A stretch of DNA of 64,000 nucleotides from Myxococcota bacterium (GTDB lineage Bacteria; Myxococcota_A; UBA796; UBA9615; JAKLKC01): the NCBI GenBank assembly GCA_023150875.1, contig JAKLKC010000006.1, positions 62,001-126,000 on the forward strand, written 5' to 3'. The translations under genes and the position numbers were made by a program. Shown in pieces: positions 9,119-17,533 of this stretch. The notes under the pieces are model-generated. The model ran no database searches and was not told the DNA's origin. It saw only the letters and a program-made list of their open reading frames with translations. Numbering within the stretch: the stretch's first letter is position 1; each line of letters starts with the position of its first letter.

Positions 9119-10030
9119 GTGTTCGATCGCTTCCCCGCCCGCGTCATCACGCGGGCCTCGGACCTGGACTTCCGGCCCGTGGACGCCCCCGCCCGCGAGG
9201 AGCCCCGGCGGGTCTTGATGGCGTCCCCGACGTACTACGACGTCGAGTACGTGATCAACCCCCACATGGAGGGGAACGTCGGGAGGGTCGACCGCCTTCT
9301 GGCCCGCCAGCAGTGGGCCGCCCTGCGCGCCGTGTACGAGGGGCTGGGCTACCCGGTGGAGGTCATCGCCGGCGCCCCGCTCCTCCCGGACATGGTCTTC
9401 ACCGCCAATCAGAGCTTCCCGGCGCGCCTGCCGGACGGGGGGCGGGTGGTGGTGCTTTCCATCATGCGGAGCGCCCGGCGCCAGGCCGAGGTGCCCTGGT
9501 TCGAGGCGTGGTACCGCGGCCAGGGCTTCCAGGTGGCGCGCCTGGACGAGTTCCGGATCTCGGAGTTCGAGGGCGGGGGCGACGCCCTGTGGCATCCGGG
9601 CCGAGGCGTGATCTATGGCGGACACGGTTTCCGCAGCTCCATCGACGCCTATGGCGCCCTCTCGGGGCTCCTGGGAGTCCCGGTGCTGGCGCTGCGGCTG
9701 AACGACCCCCGCTTCTACCACCTGGACACCTGCCTCGCCCCCCTGGACGTCTCCACAGCCCTGTTCGTGGAGGAGGCATTCGACGCCGAGGGCCGCGATC
9801 TGCTCGCCGCGTGCTTCGACCGCCTGATCCCCGTCCCCATCCAGGAGGCGGAGCGGGGCCTGGCGGCCAACGGCCATTGCCCCGACGGCAGGCACTTCGT
9901 GGTCCAGGCGGGCAGCGTCGTCACCCGCGAGCGGGTCCAGAGGGCCGGCTTCGAGGTCCTCGAGGTCGATACGTCGGAGTTCCTCAAGAGCGGCGGGTCG
10001 GTCTACTGTCTCAAGACGATGACGGACTGA
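9119..10030 (+). CDS. Guanidino-group-modifying hydrolase, DDAH/arginine-dihydrolase-like
   Basis: A 303-residue protein of the amidinotransferase/arginine deiminase fold. Visible features are the entry strand YYDVEYVINPHMEGN, the substrate site PDMVFTANQSF, GGGDALW, catalytic His201 in FYHLDTCLAPLD, and the nucleophile Cys297 in SVYCLKT close to the end. The YDVEYVINPHMEGN and FTAN pattern resembles the arginine dihydrolase module of ArgZ/AgrE more than classical dimethylargininase, as I remember those families. A GTG at 9119 is chosen: GGAGG lies 5 nt upstream, and the later ATG at 9218 would cut the first beta strand. Arginine decarboxylase follows after 45 bp, so arginine or a derivative is the likely substrate. 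Confidence 0.78.
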   Translation: MFDRFPARVITRASDLDFRPVDAPAREEPRRVLMASPTYYDVEYVINPHMEGNVGRVDRLLARQQWAALRAVYEGLGYPVEVIAGAPLLPDMVFTANQSFPARLPDGGRVVVLSIMRSARRQAEVPWFEAWYRGQGFQVARLDEFRISEFEGGGDALWHPGRGVIYGGHGFRSSIDAYGALSGLLGVPVLALRLNDPRFYHLDTCLAPLDVSTALFVEEAFDAEGRDLLAACFDRLIPVPIQEAERGLAANGHCPDGRHFVVQAGSVVTRERVQRAGFEVLEVDTSEFLKSGGSVYCLKTMTD

Positions 10031-10075
10031 CGGGGCCCGAAACCAGGGATCGCAGGACGGGAGCTGTCACATACA

Positions 10076-11998
10076 ATGAGCCAGGCACGCAAGGAGGCGC
10101 GGTCTCCGACCGCCCGGGTGGACGAGGCCGCCGCCTACTACGAGATCGACAACTGGGGCGCCGGCTACTTCCGGGTCAGCGCCAAGGGCGAGATGTGCGC
10201 CCACCCCGACCAGAACGGCAGCGGCGTGTCGCTCCTGGACGTGGTGGGCCTCGCCCGGGACTCGGGCCTCCGGCCGCCGCTGCTGGTGCGCTTCCCCCAG
10301 ATCCTGCACCAGCAGGTGCGGCGGCTGAACCACGCCTTCGGCCGGGCCATCGACGAGTACGGCTACACGGGGCGATACCACGGGGTCTACCCCATCAAGG
10401 TGAACCAGGACGCCTACGTGGTCCAGGCCATCGTCGAGGAGGGGCGCAGGCACGGCTACGGGATCGAGGCGGGCTCCAAGCCCGAGCTGGTGGTCGCCCT
10501 GGCCCAGGACCTCCCCCCCGAGGCCCTGATCATCTGCAACGGGTACAAGGACCTCGACTACATCCGCCTGGCCCTCGCCGCCCGGGGCATGGGGCGCCAG
10601 GTCTTCCTCATCGTCGAGAAGCCGTCGGAGGTCACCCGGATCGCCGAGGCCGCCCGGGCGATGGACGTGCGCCCCCTCATCGGGATCCGCCTGAAGCTCC
10701 AGAGCCGGGGCTCCGGCAAGTGGGAGAAGTCCGGCGGGGCCGCGGCGAAGTTCGGCCTCACCGTGACCGAGCTGCTGGGGGCCATCGAACAGCTCCGGGG
10801 GGAGGGCATGCTGGACTGCCTCCAGCTCCTCCACTTCCACATCGGCAGCCAGATCACACAGATCCGCCGGATCCGCGACGGCGTGCGGGAGGCCGCCCGC
10901 GCCTACGCCAAGCTTCAGCGGATGGGGTGCGGCGTGCGCTTCCTGGACGTGGGCGGCGGCCTGGGCGTCGACTACGACGGATCCCGCACCAGCTTCGAGT
11001 CCTCGATCAACTACTCGCTGGAGGAGTACGCCAACACCGTGGTCTGGGCGGTGAAGGAGGTGTGCGAGAGCGAGGAGGTCCAGGTCCCCCACCTGGTCAG
11101 CGAGAGCGGGCGGGCGGTGGCCGCCTACCACTCCCTGGTGGTGCTGGAGGTCAGTCCCGAGGTCGCTCCCCCCCGGCCCCAGATCCCCGAGGTCCCCGAG
11201 GAGGACCACTCTCTTGTGCACCAGCTCCACGACCTGGCCAAGGAGATCACCCGCAAGAACTACCGCGAGTTCTACCACGACGCCACCGACCTCTCCACCG
11301 AGCTCGATTCCCTGTTCAAGCTCGGGTACATCAGCCTGGAGGAGCGCTCCCGCGCCGAGCGACTCACCAGCTTCCTGCATCAGCGGATCATCCACCACGC
11401 GCGGGAGGAGTCCCCCTTCCCCGAGGAGTTCGAGGCCCTCGAGGAGCAGCTCTCGGTGAAGTACGTGTGCAACTTCTCGGTGTTCCAGTCGGTGCCGGAC
11501 TACTGGGCGGTGGGGCAGCTCTTCCCGGTGGTGCCCCTGCACCGGCTGAAGGAGCCGCCCACGGTCAACGCCCAGCTCACCGACATCACCTGCGACAGCG
11601 ACGGGTGTATCAGCAAGTTCCCGGACGTGCGGGACGTGAAGGACTTCCTGAAGCTCCACCCGCTCCGGCCCGGCGAGCCCTACTACCTGGGGGTCTTCCT
11701 GACCGGCGCCTACCAGGACGTCCTGGGCGACTTCCACAACATGTTCGGCACCGTCGACGAGGTCATCGTGCGGGTCGACGAGGAGGGGGCCCCCCAGATC
11801 GACGCCTACATCAAAGGCCAGACCGCCCGGGACGTGCTGTCGCTGTTCGGCTTCGATGTCGCCGAGATGGTGGACGACTACCGCACCCGCATGAGGGATC
11901 AGGCCCGCCGGGGGGAGATCGACGAGTTCGCCGCCGAGGTGGCCATCGCCCAGTTCAGCTCCACCCTGGATTCCTACACGTACCTGCGGGGGGAGTGA
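10076..11998 (+). CDS. speA: Biosynthetic arginine decarboxylase
   Basis: A 640-residue PLP enzyme that converts arginine to agmatine, the first step of agmatine-route polyamine synthesis in the cytoplasm. The length and motifs fit SpeA: N-terminal YEIDNWGAGYF, the PLP lysine K108 in GVYPIKVNQ, HFHIGSQ, the glycine-rich LDVGGGLGVDYDG, and the C-terminal Cys motif ITCDSDGC. It starts at ATG 10076. It lies between the arginine-hydrolase-like gene (45 bp) and the DAHP-synthase-like gene (6 bp), so these are probably one transcript. No agmatinase or agmatine deiminase gene is visible in the window. Confidence 0.95.
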   Translation: MSQARKEARSPTARVDEAAAYYEIDNWGAGYFRVSAKGEMCAHPDQNGSGVSLLDVVGLARDSGLRPPLLVRFPQILHQQVRRLNHAFGRAIDEYGYTGRYHGVYPIKVNQDAYVVQAIVEEGRRHGYGIEAGSKPELVVALAQDLPPEALIICNGYKDLDYIRLALAARGMGRQVFLIVEKPSEVTRIAEAARAMDVRPLIGIRLKLQSRGSGKWEKSGGAAAKFGLTVTELLGAIEQLRGEGMLDCLQLLHFHIGSQITQIRRIRDGVREAARAYAKLQRMGCGVRFLDVGGGLGVDYDGSRTSFESSINYSLEEYANTVVWAVKEVCESEEVQVPHLVSESGRAVAAYHSLVVLEVSPEVAPPRPQIPEVPEEDHSLVHQLHDLAKEITRKNYREFYHDATDLSTELDSLFKLGYISLEERSRAERLTSFLHQRIIHHAREESPFPEEFEALEEQLSVKYVCNFSVFQSVPDYWAVGQLFPVVPLHRLKEPPTVNAQLTDITCDSDGCISKFPDVRDVKDFLKLHPLRPGEPYYLGVFLTGAYQDVLGDFHNMFGTVDEVIVRVDEEGAPQIDAYIKGQTARDVLSLFGFDVAEMVDDYRTRMRDQARRGEIDEFAAEVAIAQFSSTLDSYTYLRGE

Positions 11999-12004
11999 GA
12001 CGCG

Positions 12005-13027
12005 ATGCTCATCGTGCTGCGCCCCGACGCCACCCCCGAGCAGCAGCTCGAGGTGGAGTGGTACATCGGCAGCCTGGGCCTCACCGCGCACCCCATCCCC
12101 GGCACGGCGCGGACCGCCATCGGGATCACCGGCAACCAGGGCCCCCTGGACCCCGAGGCGTTCCGGCGCATGCCGGGGGTCGCGGAGGCCATCGCCGTGT
12201 CCCAGCCCTACCGGCTGGTCTCCCGGGAGGTGCGGCCCGACGACACCGTGGTCGACGTCGGCGGAGTGGCGGTGGGCGGCGTCGAGGTCGTGGTCTTCGC
12301 CGGCTCCGGGACCGTGGAGGACCGGGCCCAGACCCTGGAGACGGCCCGGGCGGTGCGGGACGCGGGGGGAGCGGCTTACCGTTCCAACGCCTACGTGTCC
12401 CCGGACCGCCCCTACGCCGGGGCGGGTCTCGGGGAGGCGGGCCTGGAGCTGCTGGCCGAGGCCAGGGCCGCGACGGGGCTTCCCCTGGTCACCGAGGTCT
12501 CAGAGGCCGCCGCCCTGGCCCGGATCGCCGAGGTCGCCGACGCCATCGAGATCGGCGCCCGCAACATGCTGAACGTCCACCTGCTCCACGCGGTGGCGGA
12601 GGTCCGCAAGCCCGTCATCATCCGGCGCGCCGTCGGCGTCACCCTGCGGGAGCTCCTCCTGGCCGCGGAACACGTCGTCTCCCGGGGGAACCCCCACGTG
12701 CTCCTGTGCGAGCGGGGGATCCGGACCTTCGAGACCGTCGTCGACTCCTTCGACATCAACGCCATCCCCACCCTCAAGCGCCTCTCCCACCTGCCGGTCC
12801 TGGCGGACCCATCCCGGGGGATCGGCGTCCACCACGGGGTCGCCGCCCTGGCCCGGGCGGCGGTGGCGGCGGGGGCCGACGGCCTCCTGGTCCACGTCCA
12901 TCCCCGGCCCCTGCACGCCCACGCCGACGCCGCCCCCTCCTTGGACCCCGCCCAGTTCGCCGAGCTGATGCGGGGAGCCGGCGCCGTCGCACGGGCGGTG
13001 GGGCGCGAGCTCGCGGGACCCGCCTGA
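12005..13027 (+). CDS. DAHP-synthase (type I beta)-like protein lacking metal ligands
   Basis: A 340-residue homologue of AroF/AroG-type 3-deoxy-7-phosphoheptulonate synthase with its N-terminal ferredoxin-like domain (MLIVLRPDATPEQ to PYRLVSRE) and a TIM barrel (EIGARNMLN, LLCERGIRTFE). It aligns almost without gaps to the Thermotoga enzyme, but key positions differ. The metal ligand Cys102 is Gly102 (FAGSGTVE), His272 is Arg271 (DPSRG), Glu298 is His297 (VHVHP), and only the last Asp (D308) remains. The phosphoenolpyruvate-binding Lys131 is Val and Arg133 is Pro (RSNAYVSPDRPY). Ordinary DAHP synthase activity is therefore doubtful. It begins 6 bp after speA and precedes aroA by 81 bp. It may be a regulatory, scaffold or new-function paralogue. 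Confidence 0.85.
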   Translation: MLIVLRPDATPEQQLEVEWYIGSLGLTAHPIPGTARTAIGITGNQGPLDPEAFRRMPGVAEAIAVSQPYRLVSREVRPDDTVVDVGGVAVGGVEVVVFAGSGTVEDRAQTLETARAVRDAGGAAYRSNAYVSPDRPYAGAGLGEAGLELLAEARAATGLPLVTEVSEAAALARIAEVADAIEIGARNMLNVHLLHAVAEVRKPVIIRRAVGVTLRELLLAAEHVVSRGNPHVLLCERGIRTFETVVDSFDINAIPTLKRLSHLPVLADPSRGIGVHHGVAALARAAVAAGADGLLVHVHPRPLHAHADAAPSLDPAQFAELMRGAGAVARAVGRELAGPA

Positions 13028-13108
13028 TCCGCGTGGGACGCACGGGACGATGGGCGACTCCGCGGCGGACTCCGTGACGGTCCGAGCCGACTCGGCGGAG
13101 GGGGATCC

Positions 13109-14437
13109 GTGCGGGTGGAGGTGAACCGCGCCTCGGGCTTCCGGGGCACGTTCGCCGCCCCCGGCGACAAGTCCGTGAGTCACCGGGCCATGATCCTGGC
13201 CGCGATCTCCCGGGGGGAGTGCCGGATCTCCTCCCTCGCCCCCGGGGCCGACGTGCGCTCCACCGCCGCCTGCCTCGCCGCGTTGGGTGTGGAGGTCCGG
13301 ATCGACCGGGGGGAGGCGGTGGTGCGGGGGACCGGACCGGGCGGTCTTCGTGCCCCCGCGGGCCCCCTGGACTGCGGCAACAGCGGGACCACGATGCGCC
13401 TCCTCTCGGGGATCGTCGCCGGCGCCGGCCTCCCGGCGGTGCTGGACGGCGACCCCAGCCTCCGCCGCCGCCCCATGCGCCGGCTGCTGGACCCCCTGCG
13501 GGCCATGGGCGCACGGGCCCGGGGCCAGGGCGCCGAGGTCGAGGCCGACGAGCGCGCTCCCCTCGTCTTCGAGGCCGGGGCGCGCCTGGTCGGACGACGT
13601 CACGCACTCCCCGTCGCCAGCGCCCAGGTGAAGTCCGCCCTCCTCCTCGCCGGGCTGTGGGCGGTGGGAGAGACCGTGGTCCGCGAGCCCGGCCGCTCCC
13701 GGGACCACACCGAGCGCATGCTGGAGGCCTTCGGCGTGCCGGTGTCCCGCGGTGAGGACGGCGCGGTGGGCGTGCTCGGCCCCGCGCCGCCCCTCGGGGT
13801 GCCCGAGGCGTTCCCGGTGCCCGGCGATCCCTCCTCGGCGGCGTTCCTGGTGGGCGCCGCCCTCTTGGTGGAGGGGGGCGAGGCGACCGTCACCGGGGTG
13901 TGCGCCAACGACACGCGGACGGGCTTCCTCCGCGTCCTCGCGCGGATGGGCGCGGACGTGCGACAGGTGGACCGTGGCTCGCGGGGGGGAGAGCCGGTGG
14001 CCGACCTCGTCGTCCGGGGCTCCCCCGGGTCCTTGCGGGGGACGCGGATCGAGCCCGACGAGGTCCCCTCCCTGGTGGACGAGGTGCCCCTGCTGGCGAT
14101 GGTGGCGGCGGTCGCCCGGGGTACCACGACGATCCGGGGCGCGGCGGAGCTGCGGGTCAAGGAGTCCGATCGGCTGTCCCAGGTCGCCCGGGGGCTGGCC
14201 GCCATGGGCGCCAGGGTGCGGGAGCTCCCCGACGGCCTGGAGATCCAGGGGGGTGCCCCCCTCCGGGGCGCGGACGTGGACGCCGCCTCCGACCACCGGA
14301 TCGCCATGAGCTTCGCGGTCGCCGGCCTCGCGGCCCACGGGGCGACCCGGATCCGGGGCGCCGAGTGGGCCGACGTCTCGTTCCCGGGCTTCTTCTCCCT
14401 GCTCGCCGCGGCGAGCGGCGGCGCGGTGCGGCCCTGA
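13109..14437 (+). CDS. aroA: 3-phosphoshikimate 1-carboxyvinyltransferase (EPSP synthase)
   Basis: A 442-residue enzyme that joins shikimate 3-phosphate and phosphoenolpyruvate in chorismate synthesis. Hallmarks are GDKSVSHRAMI near the N-terminus, CGNSGTTMRL, ASAQVKSALLLAGL, the RVKESDRL motif and DHRIAMSFAVAGL. The GTG start at 13109 follows GGAGGGGGA with good spacing. The stop overlaps the likely start of aroE. The upstream neighbour is the divergent DAHP-synthase-like gene. Confidence 0.95.
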   Translation: MRVEVNRASGFRGTFAAPGDKSVSHRAMILAAISRGECRISSLAPGADVRSTAACLAALGVEVRIDRGEAVVRGTGPGGLRAPAGPLDCGNSGTTMRLLSGIVAGAGLPAVLDGDPSLRRRPMRRLLDPLRAMGARARGQGAEVEADERAPLVFEAGARLVGRRHALPVASAQVKSALLLAGLWAVGETVVREPGRSRDHTERMLEAFGVPVSRGEDGAVGVLGPAPPLGVPEAFPVPGDPSSAAFLVGAALLVEGGEATVTGVCANDTRTGFLRVLARMGADVRQVDRGSRGGEPVADLVVRGSPGSLRGTRIEPDEVPSLVDEVPLLAMVAAVARGTTTIRGAAELRVKESDRLSQVARGLAAMGARVRELPDGLEIQGGAPLRGADVDAASDHRIAMSFAVAGLAAHGATRIRGAEWADVSFPGFFSLLAAASGGAVRP

Positions 14438-15396
14438 GCGTTCCCCTCGCCACCCCTCCCCGCGCCACCTACGCGGTGATCGGGGATCCCGTGGGCCACA
14501 CGCTTTCCCCGCGGATCTTCGCCTGGCTCTTCGCCCACCTGGCGCTGGACCGGCACCACTACACCGCCTTCCGGGTCCCCCCTCCGGAGCTGCCCGCCGC
14601 CCTGGCCCGGGTCCGCCGGGGCCTCCTCTCGGGACTGTCGGTGACCCTGCCCTTCAAGGAGGCGGTGATCCCCCTCCTGGACTCCGTCGACGCCCCCGCC
14701 CGGCGTTTCGGCGCGGTGAACTGCGTCGTGCGGGGGGACGACGGCCTCCTCACGGGGTACAACACCGACGCCCAGGGCTTCCGCCGAGCGGTGGAGCTGG
14801 GGGGGGGCCAGCTCGGTGGCGCCCGGATCGTGCTGCTGGGCGCCGGTGGAGCGGGGAGGGCCGCCGCCTTCGCGGCCGTGGCCCAGGGGGCGAGCCGGCT
14901 GGTGATCGCCAACCGCACGCGGGAGAGGGCGGTGCGCCTGGGCCTGGACCTGGTGGATGAAGGGATCGCCGTGCCCGACGGCCCCCTCCGGACGGCGTGG
15001 ACCGAGTCGGGGCGTCCTCCCTTGCCTCCGGGGGGGCCCATCCCCGCCCTGTGTCGGGTGAGCGTCGCCCCCCTCCACGCCAAGGCCCTCGCCCCCGCCC
15101 TGGCGGGCGCGGACCTGCTGGTGAACGCCACCAGCGTCGGGCTGTCGGATCCCACGTCGGATCCCCTGCCCCCGGGCTGCCGGCCGGAGCCCGGCGCCCT
15201 CGTGCTGGACATGGTGTATCGTCCCCTCCGCACGGCGCTGCTCCGCCGGGCCGAGGCGGAGGGCGCCATCGCCGTGGACGGCCAGTGGATGCTGGTGTAT
15301 CAGGCCCTGGAGCAGCTCCGCCTCTGGACGGGCCGCGCGGTGGACGACGGCGCGGCGGCGGCCCTGCACGCACACCTCGGGGGCAGCGGCCCGTGA
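14434..15396 (+). CDS. aroE: Shikimate dehydrogenase
   Basis: About 320 residues; NADPH-dependent reduction of 3-dehydroshikimate. Visible motifs: VIGDPVGHTLSP (shikimate binding), LSVTLPFKEAV with the catalytic Lys, GYNTDAQGF with the catalytic Asp, the cofactor loop GAGGAGRAAAFAA, and the late NATSVGL. The segment between the cofactor loop and NATSVGL is longer than usual. No ATG or GTG lies at the expected position. The best start is CTG 14434, which overlaps the aroA stop in a CTGA arrangement; a GTG at 14476 would remove the first strand. Translational coupling to aroA is likely. Confidence 0.9.
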   Translation: MSVPLATPPRATYAVIGDPVGHTLSPRIFAWLFAHLALDRHHYTAFRVPPPELPAALARVRRGLLSGLSVTLPFKEAVIPLLDSVDAPARRFGAVNCVVRGDDGLLTGYNTDAQGFRRAVELGGGQLGGARIVLLGAGGAGRAAAFAAVAQGASRLVIANRTRERAVRLGLDLVDEGIAVPDGPLRTAWTESGRPPLPPGGPIPALCRVSVAPLHAKALAPALAGADLLVNATSVGLSDPTSDPLPPGCRPEPGALVLDMVYRPLRTALLRRAEAEGAIAVDGQWMLVYQALEQLRLWTGRAVDDGAAAALHAHLGGSGP

Positions 15397-15411
15397 ACGA
15401 GAGGACGAGAC

Positions 15412-16353
15412 ATGGAGATCCGTGACAAGACCGTCGCCGTCACCGGCGCCACGGGGTTCCTGGGTCGATACATCTGCGACAGCCTGCTCCGCCGGGGGGC
15501 CCGGGTGCGGGGCGCCGTGCGGGACCCCCACCGGGTGCCCACCCTGGTGGCCCGCCGCGTCGAGATGCGGAGGTGCGACCTCGCGGACCGGGCCAGCCTG
15601 GCGGCGGCCTTCCGGGGCGCCGACGCGGTGGTGTCCAACGCGGCCCTCTTCGCCATCGGGAACACCTCCTGGGAGGCGCATCGATCCACCAACGTGCAGG
15701 GGACGCTGAACGTGCTCCAGGCCGCGGCGGACGCCGGAGTCCGGCGGGTGATACACGTATCCAGCGTGGCGGTCTACAAGGGGCGCATCCTCCAGGGCCC
15801 CCTGGGGGAGGACCACCCCCAGCTCACCGAGTCGGACCGGTCCCGGACCAACGCCTATGCCGTCAGCAAGGCCCTGAGCGAGCAGGCGGCGTGGGCTGCC
15901 GCCCGGGACCTGGGGATCGACCTGACCACCACCCGCCCCAGCACCATCTACGGCGCCTTCGACCCCAACATGACGCCCCGGATCCTGCGCTGGGTGGGCC
16001 GCCCCGTCGCCCCCGTGCCCGCGCTGGCGGTCCTCCCCCTGGTCTACGCCGGGGACGCCGCCGAGGCGGTGGCGGCGGCCCTCGCCCACGACGCCTCCGC
16101 CGGCCACGCCTACAACACCGCAGGCGATGCCCTCCCCTTCACCGCCTTCGTCGCCGCCCTGGCGGCCGCCGGCTACCCGGTGACTCCCCTGCGGATCCCC
16201 GTGCCCTTTCCCATCCGCATCCCCGTGGACAACCGCCGCGCCGCCCGGGACCTGGGCTTCCGCAACCGCCCCTTCGTCGACGCCCTGAAGGAGGTCCGCG
16301 CCCTGGAAGCCGCCGAGCGCCCCCCGGGGCGGGGGGGCGAGCGAAGTCGCTGA
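15412..16353 (+). CDS. NAD-dependent epimerase/dehydratase (extended SDR)
   Basis: A 313-residue Rossmann-fold protein with cofactor loop TGATGFLG at the N-terminus, HVSSVAVY (active-site Ser region) and the catalytic YxxxK in AYAVSKALSE. The substrate-binding half is about 130 residues, which is usual for extended SDRs acting on nucleotide sugars, sterols or similar substrates. It starts 15 bp after aroE with a GAGAGGACGAG purine stretch before ATG 15412, and is the last gene of the rightward run. The substrate is unknown; membership of an aromatic pathway cannot be inferred from the sequence. Confidence 0.85.
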   Translation: MEIRDKTVAVTGATGFLGRYICDSLLRRGARVRGAVRDPHRVPTLVARRVEMRRCDLADRASLAAAFRGADAVVSNAALFAIGNTSWEAHRSTNVQGTLNVLQAAADAGVRRVIHVSSVAVYKGRILQGPLGEDHPQLTESDRSRTNAYAVSKALSEQAAWAAARDLGIDLTTTRPSTIYGAFDPNMTPRILRWVGRPVAPVPALAVLPLVYAGDAAEAVAAALAHDASAGHAYNTAGDALPFTAFVAALAAAGYPVTPLRIPVPFPIRIPVDNRRAARDLGFRNRPFVDALKEVRALEAAERPPGRGGERSR

Positions 16354-16387
16354 AGGATCGGCGCTCGCGGCCGGGCGGGCGCCGGGG

Positions 16388-16972
16388 TCAGTCCACCCGG
16401 GTGGCGATACGGTTCATCCGGGCGTCCAGGTCCACCGACCCGCTGCCCCGCGGCCCGGAGTAGTGGACCCGGACGGAGATCTCCGCCCCCCGTTCGCGCC
16501 GGACGGCGACGTGGGTGGGCTGACCGGACTCCAGGCCCAGGGCGTCCAGCCCCTCCCGCATGGCGCCCGGGAGGCGCTCCCACTGGACCTCGTCCCGGGC
16601 GAACGTCCGGGCGTCCAGGTCCTCCCGGGCGGAGACCTGGATGGGCGCGATCCCCGCGACCTCGCCGTCCCGCCAGGAATAGCGGTCCAGGTGCCGGGGA
16701 TGGGCGGTGGTCCGGGCGTCCACGCTGGCGTGCCCAGGGTGCAGGTCCACCGCGGTGACCCGGAGGGGACTCCCCGCCTTCGCCTGGACGGCGTCCAGGA
16801 CCCGGGCGATCTCCCGCGAGTCGAAGACCGGACCGCACACGCCGTGCACGCGCCGGTTGTCGAAGTCCTCGGGGGTGACGGTCCCCCAGGCGCACCCGCA
16901 GGCGAGGGAGGCGACGAGGGCGAGGGCGCTCCCGCGGGGAACCCCTCCCCGGGGCGGACGCGCCGGGCTCAC
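16388..16972 (-). CDS. Putative lipoprotein of unknown function
   Basis: A 194-residue protein with a hydrophobic N-terminal segment ending in a Cys-rich lipobox-like stretch (ASLACGC), so it is probably exported and lipid-anchored. I do not recognise the mature part. It contains DSREIARVLDAVQAK and, near the end, alternating charged strands (AEISVRVHYSGPRGSG). The GTG start at 16972 overlaps the stop of the upstream membrane protein as GTGA, so the two are translationally coupled and probably act together. Confidence 0.7.
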   Translation of the reverse strand: MSPARPPRGGVPRGSALALVASLACGCAWGTVTPEDFDNRRVHGVCGPVFDSREIARVLDAVQAKAGSPLRVTAVDLHPGHASVDARTTAHPRHLDRYSWRDGEVAGIAPIQVSAREDLDARTFARDEVQWERLPGAMREGLDALGLESGQPTHVAVRRERGAEISVRVHYSGPRGSGSVDLDARMNRIATRVD

Positions 16973-17394
16973 CCGGCACTCCCCCCGGCCACGAGGCCGC
17001 GCAGGAGCAGGAGCCCGACCCCCAGCAGGCCGAGCGCGATCGCCACCGCGGTGGACAGGGCGAAGAGGGTCGCCAGGGTGGGCAGGACCTCCGCCCGGGT
17101 GGCACACCCCGCGGCATCGAGACACATCAATTCGCCCGATACATGGGTCTCGCCGGGCACGGGGTGGCTCACCCGCCGCACCACCACGGACTCCACCGTG
17201 CCCCCGGGGCAGACCACCGGCGCCGCCAGGCGGTGGGCCGCGGGGACGAGGGCCACCCCCGCCGTCGACAGCATCAGCGCCGCGAAGAACACCGCCCCGC
17301 CAGCCCCCAGCGCGACCTTCGCGATCCCCACGGACGCCGTCACGGGGCCCCACCGTCCCGCGGCGAGGGACCGCTCCCCGCCCCCGCCGAGCAC
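16969..17394 (-). CDS. Small two-helix membrane protein of unknown function
   Basis: About 141 residues with a hydrophobic helix near residues 24-55 (GGAVFFAALMLSTAGVALVP), a central non-membrane loop of about 50 residues with cysteines (VVCPGG, LMCLDAAGCA), and a second long hydrophobic helix near the C-terminus (AIALGLLGVGLLLLRG). The GTG at 17394 is the furthest upstream start; a GTG at 17343 is also possible. The loop probably faces the periplasm. The 4-bp overlap with the downstream lipoprotein suggests a pair. No family is recognised. Confidence 0.65.
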   Translation of the reverse strand: MLGGGGERSLAAGRWGPVTASVGIAKVALGAGGAVFFAALMLSTAGVALVPAAHRLAAPVVCPGGTVESVVVRRVSHPVPGETHVSGELMCLDAAGCATRAEVLPTLATLFALSTAVAIALGLLGVGLLLLRGLVAGGSAG

Positions 17395-17486
17395 CGCCCT
17401 CCACCGTCCGGCATCGCGTCACCTCCCGAGGCGTCCGGCGGCAGCATAGCCCGTCCGCCCCTTCCCGGTCACGGGCCTCGCCGATG

Positions 17487-17492
17487 TAGACT
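17487..17492 (+). promoter_or_regulatory. Putative -10 element (TAGACT)
   Basis: TAGACT, preceded by TG, lies about 42 nt before the small Cys-rich lipoprotein gene. The same hexamer occurs before two other exported-protein genes in this window. No -35 element is clear. Confidence 0.28.
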
Positions 17493-17533
17493 GGCGGCGG
17501 CCCCGGCGACCCCCCGGCGCCCGGAGGATCCCG

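Noticed and set aside
10056-10078. TACAAT at 10072 as the speA -10 promoter box
   Set aside because: It overlaps the start codon, and no -35 lies 16-18 nt upstream; the 45-bp spacing to the previous gene suggests read-through.
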